From positions 32,763,502-32,827,501 of the forward strand of contig CM035808.1 of the NCBI GenBank assembly GCA_020466095.1: a stretch of DNA of 64,000 bases, read 5' to 3'. Position numbers and translations under genes: made by a program. Below are positions 54,232 to 64,000 of this stretch, piece by piece (the first letter of the stretch is position 1; each line of letters starts with the position of its first letter). Under the pieces are notes generated by a model, which saw nothing but the letters and a program-made list of their open reading frames with translations, made no database searches and was not told the origin of the DNA. The stretch comes from Chlorops oryzae (Eukaryota; Arthropoda; Insecta; Diptera; Chloropidae).

Positions 54232-57200
54232 TTACTTGCCGCATACATCACAAGTTGCATCTTGATATTTCGCAACTGGATAGGTTCGTGACTGACGACA
54301 GGAGATCAAAGCATCGCCAGTAAAACCGGGAGGACACTTGCACACAGCCAAATGTGCTTTCGGCTCACAAGTGGCTCCGGACGCGCACTTTCCAATGCAC
54401 GGATTCACACACTGATAATTGATGCAAGCTTTATTATCTGGACACTCCGAGTTACTCAAGCATTCACCCTGTAATTGAAATTGTACGAGCTCATATTTTT
54501 AAATGCACTTCACACAAATTTTTGTGATCACACTAACCCGTGAGCAGTGCGTCAATGGATTTCCGGTATGACCTGGCTGGCAATTACAAACTGGACGCTC
54601 ACGGCCAGTATTATCGTGTCCAGGTACGCAGAAAGCATTAGTTCCGCATGGATTCGGTTCGCAGAGATCCTCTACGAAAATAAATCAAATGAATATACAC
54701 ACAGCTTTAATCGCAAACACAATTTATATCTCCCACACATACCTTTAGTGAATGGACGACAGCGTATGAAGGGATCGCCAGTCATATCACGTGGACAACT
54801 GCAAACTGGGGTCAAACCTCTCAAATTACAATCGGCACCGACACCGCAAGCACCCTCACACGTATTCTTGCAGATGCCATAGAAGCATGCCGGCCTATTG
54901 GATGGGCAATCGACATCGCCATAGCATTCCGGTTTACATTCGGTATATGCACTTCCGATATAGCCTTTTGGACATTCACAAACAGCTCGGTGGTTGGCAA
55001 CGGAAGAGCATGAGGCACCAGTTCCGCACTGCTGGCAGGCTGGAACACATTTAAAGTTGCTGCACGTATCGCGGGCACTGCAATCACCATCGTATTCACA
55101 TTCGTGACGACAGCCCGACAATGGATTGCCCTATTGGAGATAAATGAAAGGGTCCATATACTTTTTTTTATATCATTTCTTAAAACTTAAATTATTGGCT
55201 TTGTAAAAAATCTCAGCAATTTTTTATGTCTGCTGCTGCGAAAGGGTTAAGACTATTTGACCCTTGAAAACCTCAAATTGAAGGACAACAATTCATACCA
55301 AATAAATTCAAATAAGATCACTCACCGTGAAACCATGAAGGCAAGAGCAAGTTGGTACTCCATTCAAAATTTCGCACTTTGTATTAACTCCACAAGGGCT
55401 GGGGTGACATTGTTCCTCTGGAAGAAAAAGTTCAAAGAATTTTCATTAAAAAAAAAAAAGAAGAAGAAAATTAATTAAAAGGCATTTAATGCCTGCCTTC
55501 TGCTCGAGAGTAATCTGAGATTTATGTATTTAATAACTAAGTACTCTCAAGGCCGAGATCTCCATTTACGGAAATTCGTTTAGCTCGCTTTGCACTGACG
55601 TGTGGAATAACAAATGCAACCTTGATCTTGAGCGCGGTAGCAGCAGCTAAATATTTACCAATAATTAGCATTTAAACAATGTCAGTTTAAGACGCCTACT
55701 GCTCAAAAAAACGGACCTTTTTTGGATGTTTGTTATGCGAAATCTTAAATGATTTCATGTTGTGTCGGCAAGCTTTGCTCGCCCACACAGGGAAAAATAA
55801 ATAAAGAAGAAAAAAAAAAAAACAAAACAAATAATTCTCATGAGAAAAAAAGATTTAAAAAAGTGATCTCTTCTCGGCTCACTACGCCTTCGGGAAAGGG
55901 TCCACTTTGGGTATTGTTTCAAGCTTCGTCAACGTAAATTTGTATGTAAATAGGTATGTGTATATTTATTTATTTATTTGTTCAATGGAATTTTTTTTTG
56001 CACAGCAAATCTCATTCGATCTTCAATGAACGATCAAGATCAACTTGTTTGCCTTCATTCATCTCCAAAAATGAAAATGACAGAATATAAAATTCCGATT
56101 TTTTTTCTTCTTTTTTTTTCGTTCGTTCGAATTAACGTACATTGTTTATGATGATGATGATGTTGATGATGTTGATGATACTGAGATGATGATTATTATA
56201 TGAGTTTGTGCTTTAAAACAAAATATTTTTAAGTTGAGAGCTGTTACACTGTTTAAGCAAAAGGCTAAATCGCTGGGTTTATGATTCTTTTCACCTCTCA
56301 GTTTTGTTATTAAACAATAATTTTTTTGCGTTGGCGGTCACGCGTCCATTTTTATAGCTTTTGCCACACATTTAAATGGCCATTACAATTTCAATTTCCA
56401 TTTTTTCTTCTTCTTTTTTTCCAATCACTGACCGAAGTCATTTTTTTTGTGGTCCATTTCGAGCCAATCGAATGACGTAGAAATGCAAATGAATTGATTT
56501 TTCTGAATTTCAAACGATTTTCTTCTTACGGAAAACCCGAACAGCTGCAGTTATTTCCGTAAAAAGTCCAAGCGTCAGTTGTTAGCTAAGACCGGACTAT
56601 TGTGGATAATTTAAGAGAAAATTATAAAACCATTTTTAGAAGCGGAATCGTTTGTTAGTAAACGAATATTGAATATAAAAATGAATGTAATTATTTTAAA
56701 CAGCTGCCGCCTAGTCTCGTTAAAAAGTTTGTTTATTTGCGCACATTCATCAATCAATATATTTTTTAATGCAATTTACATTTAAATATACAGTGAAAAC
56801 CCTGCCTGATACCCTGTAGAAGATTTGACTACTTCAGGGTATGGTCTAAGAGTACTCGTAAATGCCCCAGTACTACTCGCACTTAGTTTCGCTCACAAGA
56901 AGGGGTCGTACTCGAGCGTTTCAGAGCCCTACAATTACATTTCGTCTCGTTTACCATGCCAGTTGTTAGTCTCTACTGTCCGTATCTGTACTCGTGAACT
57001 AGTTCTTTTTCCTATAATCGAGGACTACTCGCTAGAGCCTCAATTTACCCCAATCTTATACAGGGTATTAACTGACCTCTGTAGCGTTCAGAGCGTTCAC
57101 TGTACAACTCATAATAATTCGACCCAAATGAGAGAGAGAGAGAGAGAGAGAGCATACAGTAATTAATTCAATCTCAATTCAGATCACATGGCAAAAATTA

Positions 57201-60200
57201 TTCAACTCACCAGGATCAACACGACGACACGATGTGAACGGATCGCCCGTATGGCCGACTGGGCAACTGCAAACGGCAATGTGATTTCTTGGCTGCAAAA
57301 AAAAAAAAAAAATTAATGAATAATAAGCAATTCAAATTTCACATACGAATTCGTTGCTGCCAGCCTACCTCACAATTTGCTCCGACGCCGCAAGCGCCCA
57401 CACAAGGGTTCACACAACGTCCGTCTTTGCACTGTAAATCGCCGCGACAATCGACATTATCCAAGCACTCGCCACGATTGCAATGCGTCAAAGGATTGCC
57501 ACTATGACCGGGTGGACAGGAGCAAACTGGTCTTCCAGAAGCTTCTTGACAAACGGCATTAACACCGCAAGGACTTCCGCTGCATCCTTGGACGTCGTTA
57601 GCTATTTTTGTTTTTTGCGAAAAAATAAAAGGGTTTTTGGTTTTTGTTATGGTGTGCTTTAAACAAATTTTACAGAGTGCAAAATAAAAAACAAATGTTA
57701 GTCACAAAAGAGATGTGAACCGGTTATTACCGACTGTAGAGTACAACAAAATATAAATAAAAAATTAATTCATTTATCGAATAATGTTTGATTAATTTTC
57801 GATTGTTGAACAGTTTGTTGTGTGTATATTTGTATGTGGGTGGGTGGGTTTGTTAGCTGTTGAGTATGATGATGTTCTGTTTGTTTCTAAGTACCGCGAG
57901 GATAGACATCATAGTGTGGGTGGGATGTGAGCCTTTGTACTGATTGTTCCATCCGGGTAAGTGTGGTACTCGCGTCCAGAGTATGTACATGTCAGGCATC
58001 GCTTTTCTATTGTATTACCTAAAACGTTGACATTTATGCAAGCCAAAAGGCCAAAGAGGAATACGCATAGAAATTCCAGGAGCGCTGAAATGGAAAAAAA
58101 CAAACAAAAAAAATCATTTATTGAAAATTTGAAGTGATAAACAAAAAACAAACTCCAAATGTTTTCGCTTTTAAACGGTAAAATTATGCAAATCGGGGCT
58201 TGAGTCATTCAAACGAGTTCAAGTGACTTTGTGGTTTCGTTATTTGTTTTTTTTTTTTTTGTTTGTCAATTGAACTTCGCGTGTCAAGTGCTTAAAAGGC
58301 AGAAAAGCAAAAAACAACAAGTAAGGGTGTTATAGTCAGGCGAGCCTGACAATAGAATACCCGACACAGACACTTATGTTCGAATAATTTTTAATATCAG
58401 GAGTTGTTTAAGGCCATAGGGGCCCCATATACCGACTTTTGTTTAATTTCTTTATAAAAACCGCCCATTTGCCACGCCTAATTTTTCAATTTTTTTGGGA
58501 TTCTAATCGGACCCCTATATATACGCTTAAATTCTAAGTTTCATTGAAATATTTCAATAAAGTGCGCTTTTGAGGCATTTTTGGGATTTTTGTGACAGAC
58601 CCTAGTACTAGAGGTACCCTTAATAATGGTTCTATCGAAAATGGGGAGGACGTTACTGGCTATCAAGGAAGCATACGTGCCAACTTTCGTTCAAGTCCCA
58701 TTTGTATTTCGGGTGTAGGAGACAATTTTCGAAAAACGCCCTTATGCCACGCCCACTTTTCAAATTTTTTGAAATCATGTTACTTGCGTTTAAACATGTT
58801 CAAATACCAAGTTTCATCATAATATCTTGAAAAACTCAGGTTTTAGAGCAGTTTTTGTGATTTTCATAACAGACCCTAGTACTGGAGGTACCCCTAAAAA
58901 TGGTCCGATCGGGTCCATTCTCGAACTTGTTCTTACTCATGTCCCCGTGGGCACGCATACCAAATTTTGTCAAGATAGCTCAACTCCTTCGATAAGATAA
59001 CTGTATACAAACAGACAGACAGACGGACAGACAGACAGACGGACATGTCTAAATCGAATCTCCTGGTGACGCTGATCATTTCTATATACATTTTGTATGG
59101 TCTATCTCGACTGGTTCTGGGTGTTACACACAACCCAACAAACGCAATATACCCTCGACACAGAGTGTGTCGGGTATAAAAATCAACCAGGCAACAAATT
59201 ACGTTGATGACACACATTTTGAGCACTTCACTGTTGGAAGTTCAAGTTCACGGAAATGCGACTGCGCCCACGTTTGATGAAAACGAAATGGAGTCGTGAT
59301 AATTGGCAGCAGGAGAAGAAAAGGTAACATAACGAATTATCAGAGTATTACAATATTTAATAGTGAAACTAATAGTGTTCTTGGTTTAGTTAACTTTATT
59401 AATGTTTTCAAGTCCCTTAATAAGTTCACATAAACCCATCTTAGATTGGGTGTTCCAAATTTCGAACACAAAGAATGAAAGTTTGTTGTTTTTAGTCTAA
59501 AATATATTAACCCTCTACAGCTGACGTGGTCTAAATTTATTATTATAACTGATGTGGGTTCAGTAGCGGCGTTCGGGTAGGGCACGGTTGGGCCACCGCC
59601 GAGGGGACCGAAAAAAAGGATTTTTTTAAACTTACTAAATTGCAACGTTCTTGGCCCTATTTCTTATAGGAGCAAACAGTTCTAAGCCAAAAAAGTATAA
59701 AAATTTTGAAATAAAAAGCATTTTTCGAAGAGAGCACAAGGATCGTAATTTCGGATTCTACAAAAGCACGCAAGACTTCCTATTTTGCGGTGTCTGTCTG
59801 ACTACGACGTCAGCTGCAGAGAGTTAAAGAAATAGATGGAGAAATTGTAGCGCTTAACCCGTTTACCGCTGCTGTGCTCCCACGAAGGGACATCGTAAAA
59901 AATCATTTCATACAATAAAAAAAAAAATTTTCCTAATTTTATTTTTATGTTTGATTTCCAAACACTTTCCTCAACAGTTCCATCCAAAAAAAAAAAATGC
60001 AAAAATCAATGGCGAGTTACCCCTTTTTTTCAAAAATGTTTGTAAGATTTTGACAAGTTTTGTGCTAATAGCCGAGCTATGAAAAGATTAATATTTAAAA
60101 AAATATTTAAAACTAAGATTTAACCCTTTAAGGCATAAAGAAAAAAATCAGTCAACACACAAGCTTTATGATTTATACAGTCCTATTCTATATGAGTATT

Positions 60201-61115
60201 CCCCGGAAATTTTTTTTTCCTCGAAATTTTTCTCCGCGGAAAATGGAAGTATTCCCAGCGACAGAAAGTGATCACCTTCACTTAAAAATGTTCGAAGTTC
60301 TTGTTCCCTTTATATTCCCCACAGTGGCGTTGCTAGGCTTGGCCAAAGTGGGCGATTGTCCACGGACTAGTTCGTAAGTATAAAAAAATGTTATAAGGCT
60401 TCGCTAGTGTATCTCGCCTACGTCTAGATTCGTCCTCGTTACGCCACTGATTCCCCACCCAGTGTGCTTAGAATGGGTGCATTTTTCTCAAATCTGTATA
60501 ATCTTTAGTGGAGTTTTAGGGCAGAAAAATGGTCAGAGAAGTTTTTATGGGACCTCATGGGACCAAGTTTTCGTTTTTAGAATATTTTTAAGCTAAATTT
60601 TAAGGAATTTGACCCTTTTTTAAAGACATTCAGCGCAATATTCTGCTAAAAATACCTGGAACAGTGATCTGTAGGGAAAAATTCCGTCAAAGGGTTAAGA
60701 GAAAATTTAATTAAATTTAATCCTGCCAAATATCAGCTGATAAAAATGTAAATTTTCCTTAAAACATCCGGTCTTAAATCAAAAATTTGAATGAATTTTA
60801 AAACCGCTTGCGAGGACTTCCGCTACTAATAAAATCAGTAATGAAAGAGAATTAAAAAAAAAAAAAACAGCATTGATGAAACATCGGAAGTGTCAATAAA
60901 ATATTTTTCATTGATTTTGCTTATTCTCAGATTGTTATAGATCATTATTCATATAAATATATATATATATATATAATATATTGAAGTATGTACTTGAAAC
61001 ACTCAAACTGGCAATTATGTCATCAATTATATTCCAACAACGTTCACTTCAAACTAAAGCGGAATGCTAATAAGCTCCTTAGTCACAACGAAAATAAAAC
61101 AGGAGCGCTCACCAT
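54232..61115 (-). CDS. Secreted EGF-repeat protein (dumpy-like Cys-rich repeats)
   Basis: Minus-strand exons, 5' to 3': start codon at 61115-61113 directly before GTGAGC, then 58084-58019, 57601-57369, 57292-57211, 55417-55326, 55130-54743, 54671-54538 and 54468-54232; about 411 aa. The second exon encodes a hydrophobic signal core (LLEFLCVFLFGLLACINV). The rest is EGF-like repeats of the dumpy type: CSGSPCGVNAVC, CPPGHSGNPLTHC, and PCVGACGVGANC-type linkers, ending CDVCGK. Such proteins are extracellular-matrix or cuticle-associated. All downstream phases agree, but joining ATG to exon 2 is one base short (ATG|GTGAGC needs one more G for phase 1). The ATG has the ideal fly context CAAAATG and is the first after the mapped promoter, so I keep it. 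Intron 1 (3 kb) holds four transposable elements. Exact orthologue unknown. Confidence 0.85.
58316..59181 (-). repeat. DINE-1/Helentron-like repeat, copy D, near full length
   Basis: About 865 bp, inverted relative to copies A-C and E. On its own strand it starts ATACCCGACACACTCTGTG, includes GGTACCCC(T) and CTAGGGTCTG twice and GCCACGCCCACTTTTC, and ends with a GTCAGGCTCGCCTGAC hairpin followed by ATAACACCCTTACTTG. A hairpin near the 3' end is Helitron-like. Sits in intron 1 of the EGF-protein gene. Confidence 0.78.
59511..59823 (-). mobile_element. TTAA-flanked piggyBac-like element, CCCTCTGCAGCTGACGT family (copy 2)
   Basis: Flanked by TTAA 59507-59510 and TTAA 59824-59827. Ends CCCTCTACAGCTGACGT and (inverse) CTCTCTGCAGCTGACGT. 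The interior is an inverted relative of 19073-19347 over about 200 bp. Confidence 0.82.
60124..60694. mobile_element. TTAA-flanked element hosting a hAT MITE
   Basis: TTAA 60120-60123 then CCCTTTAAGGCA; right end CCGTCAAAGGG then TTAA 60695-60698. The terminal match is short (CCCTTT(A/G)A), so the assignment is moderate. Its interior shares CTATATGAGTATTCCCCGG with the other ATTCTA-type repeats. Confidence 0.6.
60322..60449. mobile_element. hAT-like MITE, 128 bp, nested
   Basis: Perfect 8-bp target duplication ATTCCCCA (60314-60321 and 60450-60457) around inverted termini CAGTGGCGTTGC ... and (inverse) CAGTGGCGTAAC. It lies inside the TTAA element at 60124-60694, so it inserted later. Confidence 0.92.
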
Positions 61116-61294
61116 TTTGATCTTTTGTCTCACTCTTGATTCAAATTTTGAAAAAATTAGTTTTTTTTTCCACACAATTTTCGAATTAAAAGTACAGAAA
61201 CGGCGGTTCTGTTCGTTTTTTACTTAAAAGTATTTCAGTGGAATAATTTTTTTAAAAGTCTATTTATATTTGAACGAGCTCCGCAAGTCGCACT

Positions 61295-61360
61295 CGACGC
61301 AAAACGGAAGACTCAAAACACGAACTGGCGAAAGAACGGCCAGTCCACTGGCTTATATAG
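61295..61360 (-). promoter_or_regulatory. TATA + Inr + DPE-like core promoter of the EGF-protein gene
   Basis: Minus strand: TATATAAG at 61359-61352, initiator-like CCAGTT with A+1 at 61326, 33 bases from the first T of the TATA box, and CGTCG at +28 to +32 (four of five DPE positions). The first ATG downstream, at 61115, has the CAAAATG context. Three elements at correct spacing make this a strong promoter call. Confidence 0.68.
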
Positions 61361-62020
61361 CAAAACGACCGAAGCAAGAATTCTCTCCTCAAACTTTGAA
61401 CCGGAGGCGTTGAGGAAAGAACGCACTGTACTCGAAAATAAAAATTAGAAAGACAGTCGGCGTTTTCGAGCTTTAATGTATGTTCTCGCGTATCTCTCAC
61501 GAACGTTTCTCAAGAGAAGTATGAGATTATTTTTTTTTATTTAATTTTTTTTTTTTTTTTTTTTGTAGAATTCACAAGCAGCGATAAGAAACGCCGCTTC
61601 AGAAATTACTTAATTTAGTTTGAAATTAAAGAGTACGAGCTATTTTTGATTCCTCCATTTTGAATGTAGGCGTTCATTTTTCTTGGAATGGGGGTTAAAG
61701 AAAACAATTGTGCAAAGAATAATTTTTATTTATAAAAAAAAAGTATATTTCTCACCCATGCGATTTATTTGTTTTGGAAAATAATAAACTCAAATTGATT
61801 TAATGGAAAAGTGGATAGTTTATTGCTTTTGCAAATACGGTGGAAGCGGTCTAGTTCAAAAATATATAAATTGAGTAAAAGAAATTTTAAGGTTAAAGGT
61901 TTTCGAAGTTAAAGGCGTAAGGTTTACTTTTTTTAAAATTTAAACCTAATTATTTATTTTTTATCATTAGGGGCTCTCTCCAGTTCTGTAAGAAAAATCC
62001 TGATTCATTTCTGAATCGTT
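61361..62020. other. Upstream flank of the EGF-protein gene
   Basis: Proximal promoter region followed by AT-rich DNA with long T runs (near 61545). No gene or named repeat seen. Confidence 0.5.
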
Positions 62021-62862
62021 TTTATACCCGACACACTCTGTGTCGAGGGTATATTGCGTTTGTGTGGTTGTATGTAACACCCAGAACCAGTCGAGATAGA
62101 CCATACAAAATATATATAGAAATGATCAGCGTCACCAGGAGATTCGATTTAGACATGTCCGTCTGTCTGTCCTGTCTGTCGTCGTCTGTTCTGTATACAG
62201 TTTTCTTATCGAAGGAGTTGAGCTATCTTGACGAAATTTGGTATGCGTGCTCACGGGGACATGAGTAAGAACAAGTTCGAGAATGGACCCGATCGGACTA
62301 TTTTTAGGGGTACCTCCAGTACTAGGGTCTGTTACGAAAATCACAAAAACTGCTCTAAAATCGAAGTTTTTTAAGATATTTTGATGAAATTTGATATTTG
62401 AACATGTTTTAAGGCAAGTAATATGATTTCCAAAAATTTAAAAAGTGGGCGTGGCAGAAGGGTGTTTTTGGAAAATTGTCCCCTACACCCGAAATTCAAA
62501 TGGGACTTGAACGAAATTTGGCACTTATGCTTCTTTTGTAGCCTTAAACATCCTCCCAAAAAATTTCCTTGGTCGCTCCATTATTAAGGGTACCTCCAGT
62601 ACTAGGGTCTGTTACAAAAATTCCAAAACTGCCTCAAAATCGGACTTTTTCGAAATATTTCAATGAAACTTAGAATTTGAGCGATATTTAAGCCTCCGAT
62701 TAGGATTCAAATAAAATGGAAAAGGGGCATGGAAAGGGCGTTTTTAAAAGTTATTAATAGGTTAAAATATTAACTGGGCGTGGTTCAAAAATTATTTAAA
62801 CATGTGTGTCTGTCGGGTATTTTATTGTCAGGACCGCCTGACTATAACACCCTTACTTGTTT
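62021..62862 (+). repeat. DINE-1/Helentron-like repeat, copy E, near full length
   Basis: About 840 bp. Starts TTTATACCCGACACACTCTG, has the CCGTCTGTCTGTC run, two GGTACCTCCAGTACTAGGG blocks, and ends GTCAGGACCGCCTGAC (hairpin) then ATAACACCCTTACTTG. Best reference copy of the family in this window. Confidence 0.8.
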
Positions 62863-63938
62863 TATATAAAGTTTTTCATTTCTGACAGAGCTGGAGAGAG
62901 CCCCTTAGAAAAAAAAATTCCTTTTGAATAAATTTTATGTTTGTTTTCTTTTTAACAACTTTATATTCATAATGTACGGTTTTTAGAATATGATTAAATT
63001 CAAAGAAGAATTTTAATCATAGAGAATTTCAAACTCTTACTCTGGTCAGTTTTTCGATTTTTCGAAAATTCCCACACTTTAGCTTCGCAAAACTCGAAAT
63101 CGAACGAAGACTATTTATGAGTTGAAATTTGACTGGCGTTACCTCATCTTTAGCTCCATTTTATCGTTTCCATGAAAGTAAGAAGAACTGACAGCCAATT
63201 TTTTTTTGAATAAATTATATGGTAATAAAAGAGTAAACTATAAAAATTTCGAATTCATTCAGAGAGTCTTCGCCGAATTTCAAAAGGTCCATTAAATGAC
63301 TGAATATCGAAATTCGAATTCAATCGCGAGTAATCCTAATTTCTGTTTATTATATTCAATTTTTTAATACTTACACATTATAATATTATTACTAAGACTT
63401 TATTCAATGAAAAGATACCTACTATCCTCCAAATAACATCTTTACAGGTGGCATTAATATAACACAATCGAAATTTTCATATTAAAAATGAGATTCTTGG
63501 AACTCTATCAACACTTGAAATCTTTAATTAAATCCGAATTTTTTTAATGTACTAACAAATCGAGAATATACAAAAGTCCGCAAATACATTATCCCAGTAG
63601 GAAATATTTCGAACGATTCGTTCAATGCTTTTATTGAATTAAAAAATGACATCGATTATCTAGATGTGAACTTCTATCTATTTTACATTCCCTCAATTCC
63701 TTGAATTCTCACAATTCCTTGATTTTCGATGATAGATACAGTGACATTTCTTGCAGCGACGCTCAAAAGTTCTCAAAACCGTAAACAAAAATTTTAGCCG
63801 GTTTAATAAAGCAGATTTGCATAAATTAATTTCGCGTCTTTCAGTGTTCATTTTATATTTGTTTGGCACCGTTAATAAAAATTATTTGAAAACAATTTCA
63901 TTTTGTAGACACTAAAGATGTTTATCTTCATATACATA
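62863..63938. other. AT-rich flank, nothing recognised
   Basis: No coding frame of note, no clear repeat boundary, no RNA gene seen. Confidence 0.5.
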
Positions 63939-64000
63939 CATATGGGCATTTCCATGAATATGTCAACCACGACTGAAAAAATAAAAGTGCTCGAAATTTT
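63939..64000 (+). mobile_element. Left terminus of a CATATGGGCATTTCC-family element, cut by the window edge
   Basis: CATATGGGCATTTCCATGAA followed by TATGTCAACC. This matches the inverse of the right terminus at 14545 (same first 16 bases, then ATGTCAACC), so another copy of the 12864-14545 family starts here and continues past the window. Confidence 0.6.

Noticed and set aside
59860..60030. Another TTAA element starting TTAACCCGTTTACCGC
   Set aside because: No matching inverted end with TTAA could be found downstream.

Overview
This is nuclear DNA from a fly (Diptera, Brachycera). It is AT-rich, its genes are spliced with short GT-AG introns, its start contexts and core promoters (Inr/DPE, TATA) are insect-like, and its proteins are typical fly proteins (BTB-pipsqueak factor, MADF/zinc-finger factor, Rab35, dumpy-style EGF protein, trypsin-like cluster). 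The many small DNA transposons, a tRNA-derived SINE and DINE-1-like repeats suggest a repeat-rich genome outside Drosophila, perhaps an acalyptrate such as a tephritid. That last step is inference. I recall several of the likely Drosophila homologues as X-linked (Muller element A), so the block may be conserved synteny, but I could not check it.

Layout. 2.3-5.4 kb (+): BTB + pipsqueak-HTH transcription factor with a 1-nt frame break. 6.7-8.4 kb: a 1.6 kb fold-back element with two near-identical 498-bp arms, ending just before the next gene. 8.4-10.5 kb (+): an XLF/Cernunnos (NHEJ1) DNA-repair factor with a long charged tail. 11.0-28.5 kb (+): five tandem trypsin-like serine proteases (SP1-SP5), several with a hydrophobic C-terminus that looks like a membrane/GPI anchor signal. 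SP3 and SP5 carry frame breaks, and SP5 is a recent copy of SP4. 28.5-38.7 kb: a long gene-poor stretch packed with mobile elements. 38.8-45.4 kb (+): a MADF x4 / C2H2 zinc-finger protein with a perfect Inr-DPE promoter and a GC-AG intron. 49.0-51.7 kb (+): Rab35. 54.2-61.3 kb (-): a secreted EGF-repeat protein with a TATA/Inr/DPE promoter. 61.4-64 kb: repeats.

The mobile elements are the most densely recoverable signal. They include five insertions with 8-bp target duplications (four hAT-like), six TTAA-flanked piggyBac-like elements, five DINE-1/Helentron-like copies, three copies of a SINE with Pol III A and B boxes, four copies of a ~130-bp hairpin repeat around the protease cluster, and a family with the terminus CATATGGGCATTTCC whose next copy begins at the window's right edge.

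Four genes (BTB, SP3, SP5, EGF protein) need a single-base change to read through. This may mean residual indel errors in the assembly rather than four decaying genes, and it should be resolved before calling pseudogenes.
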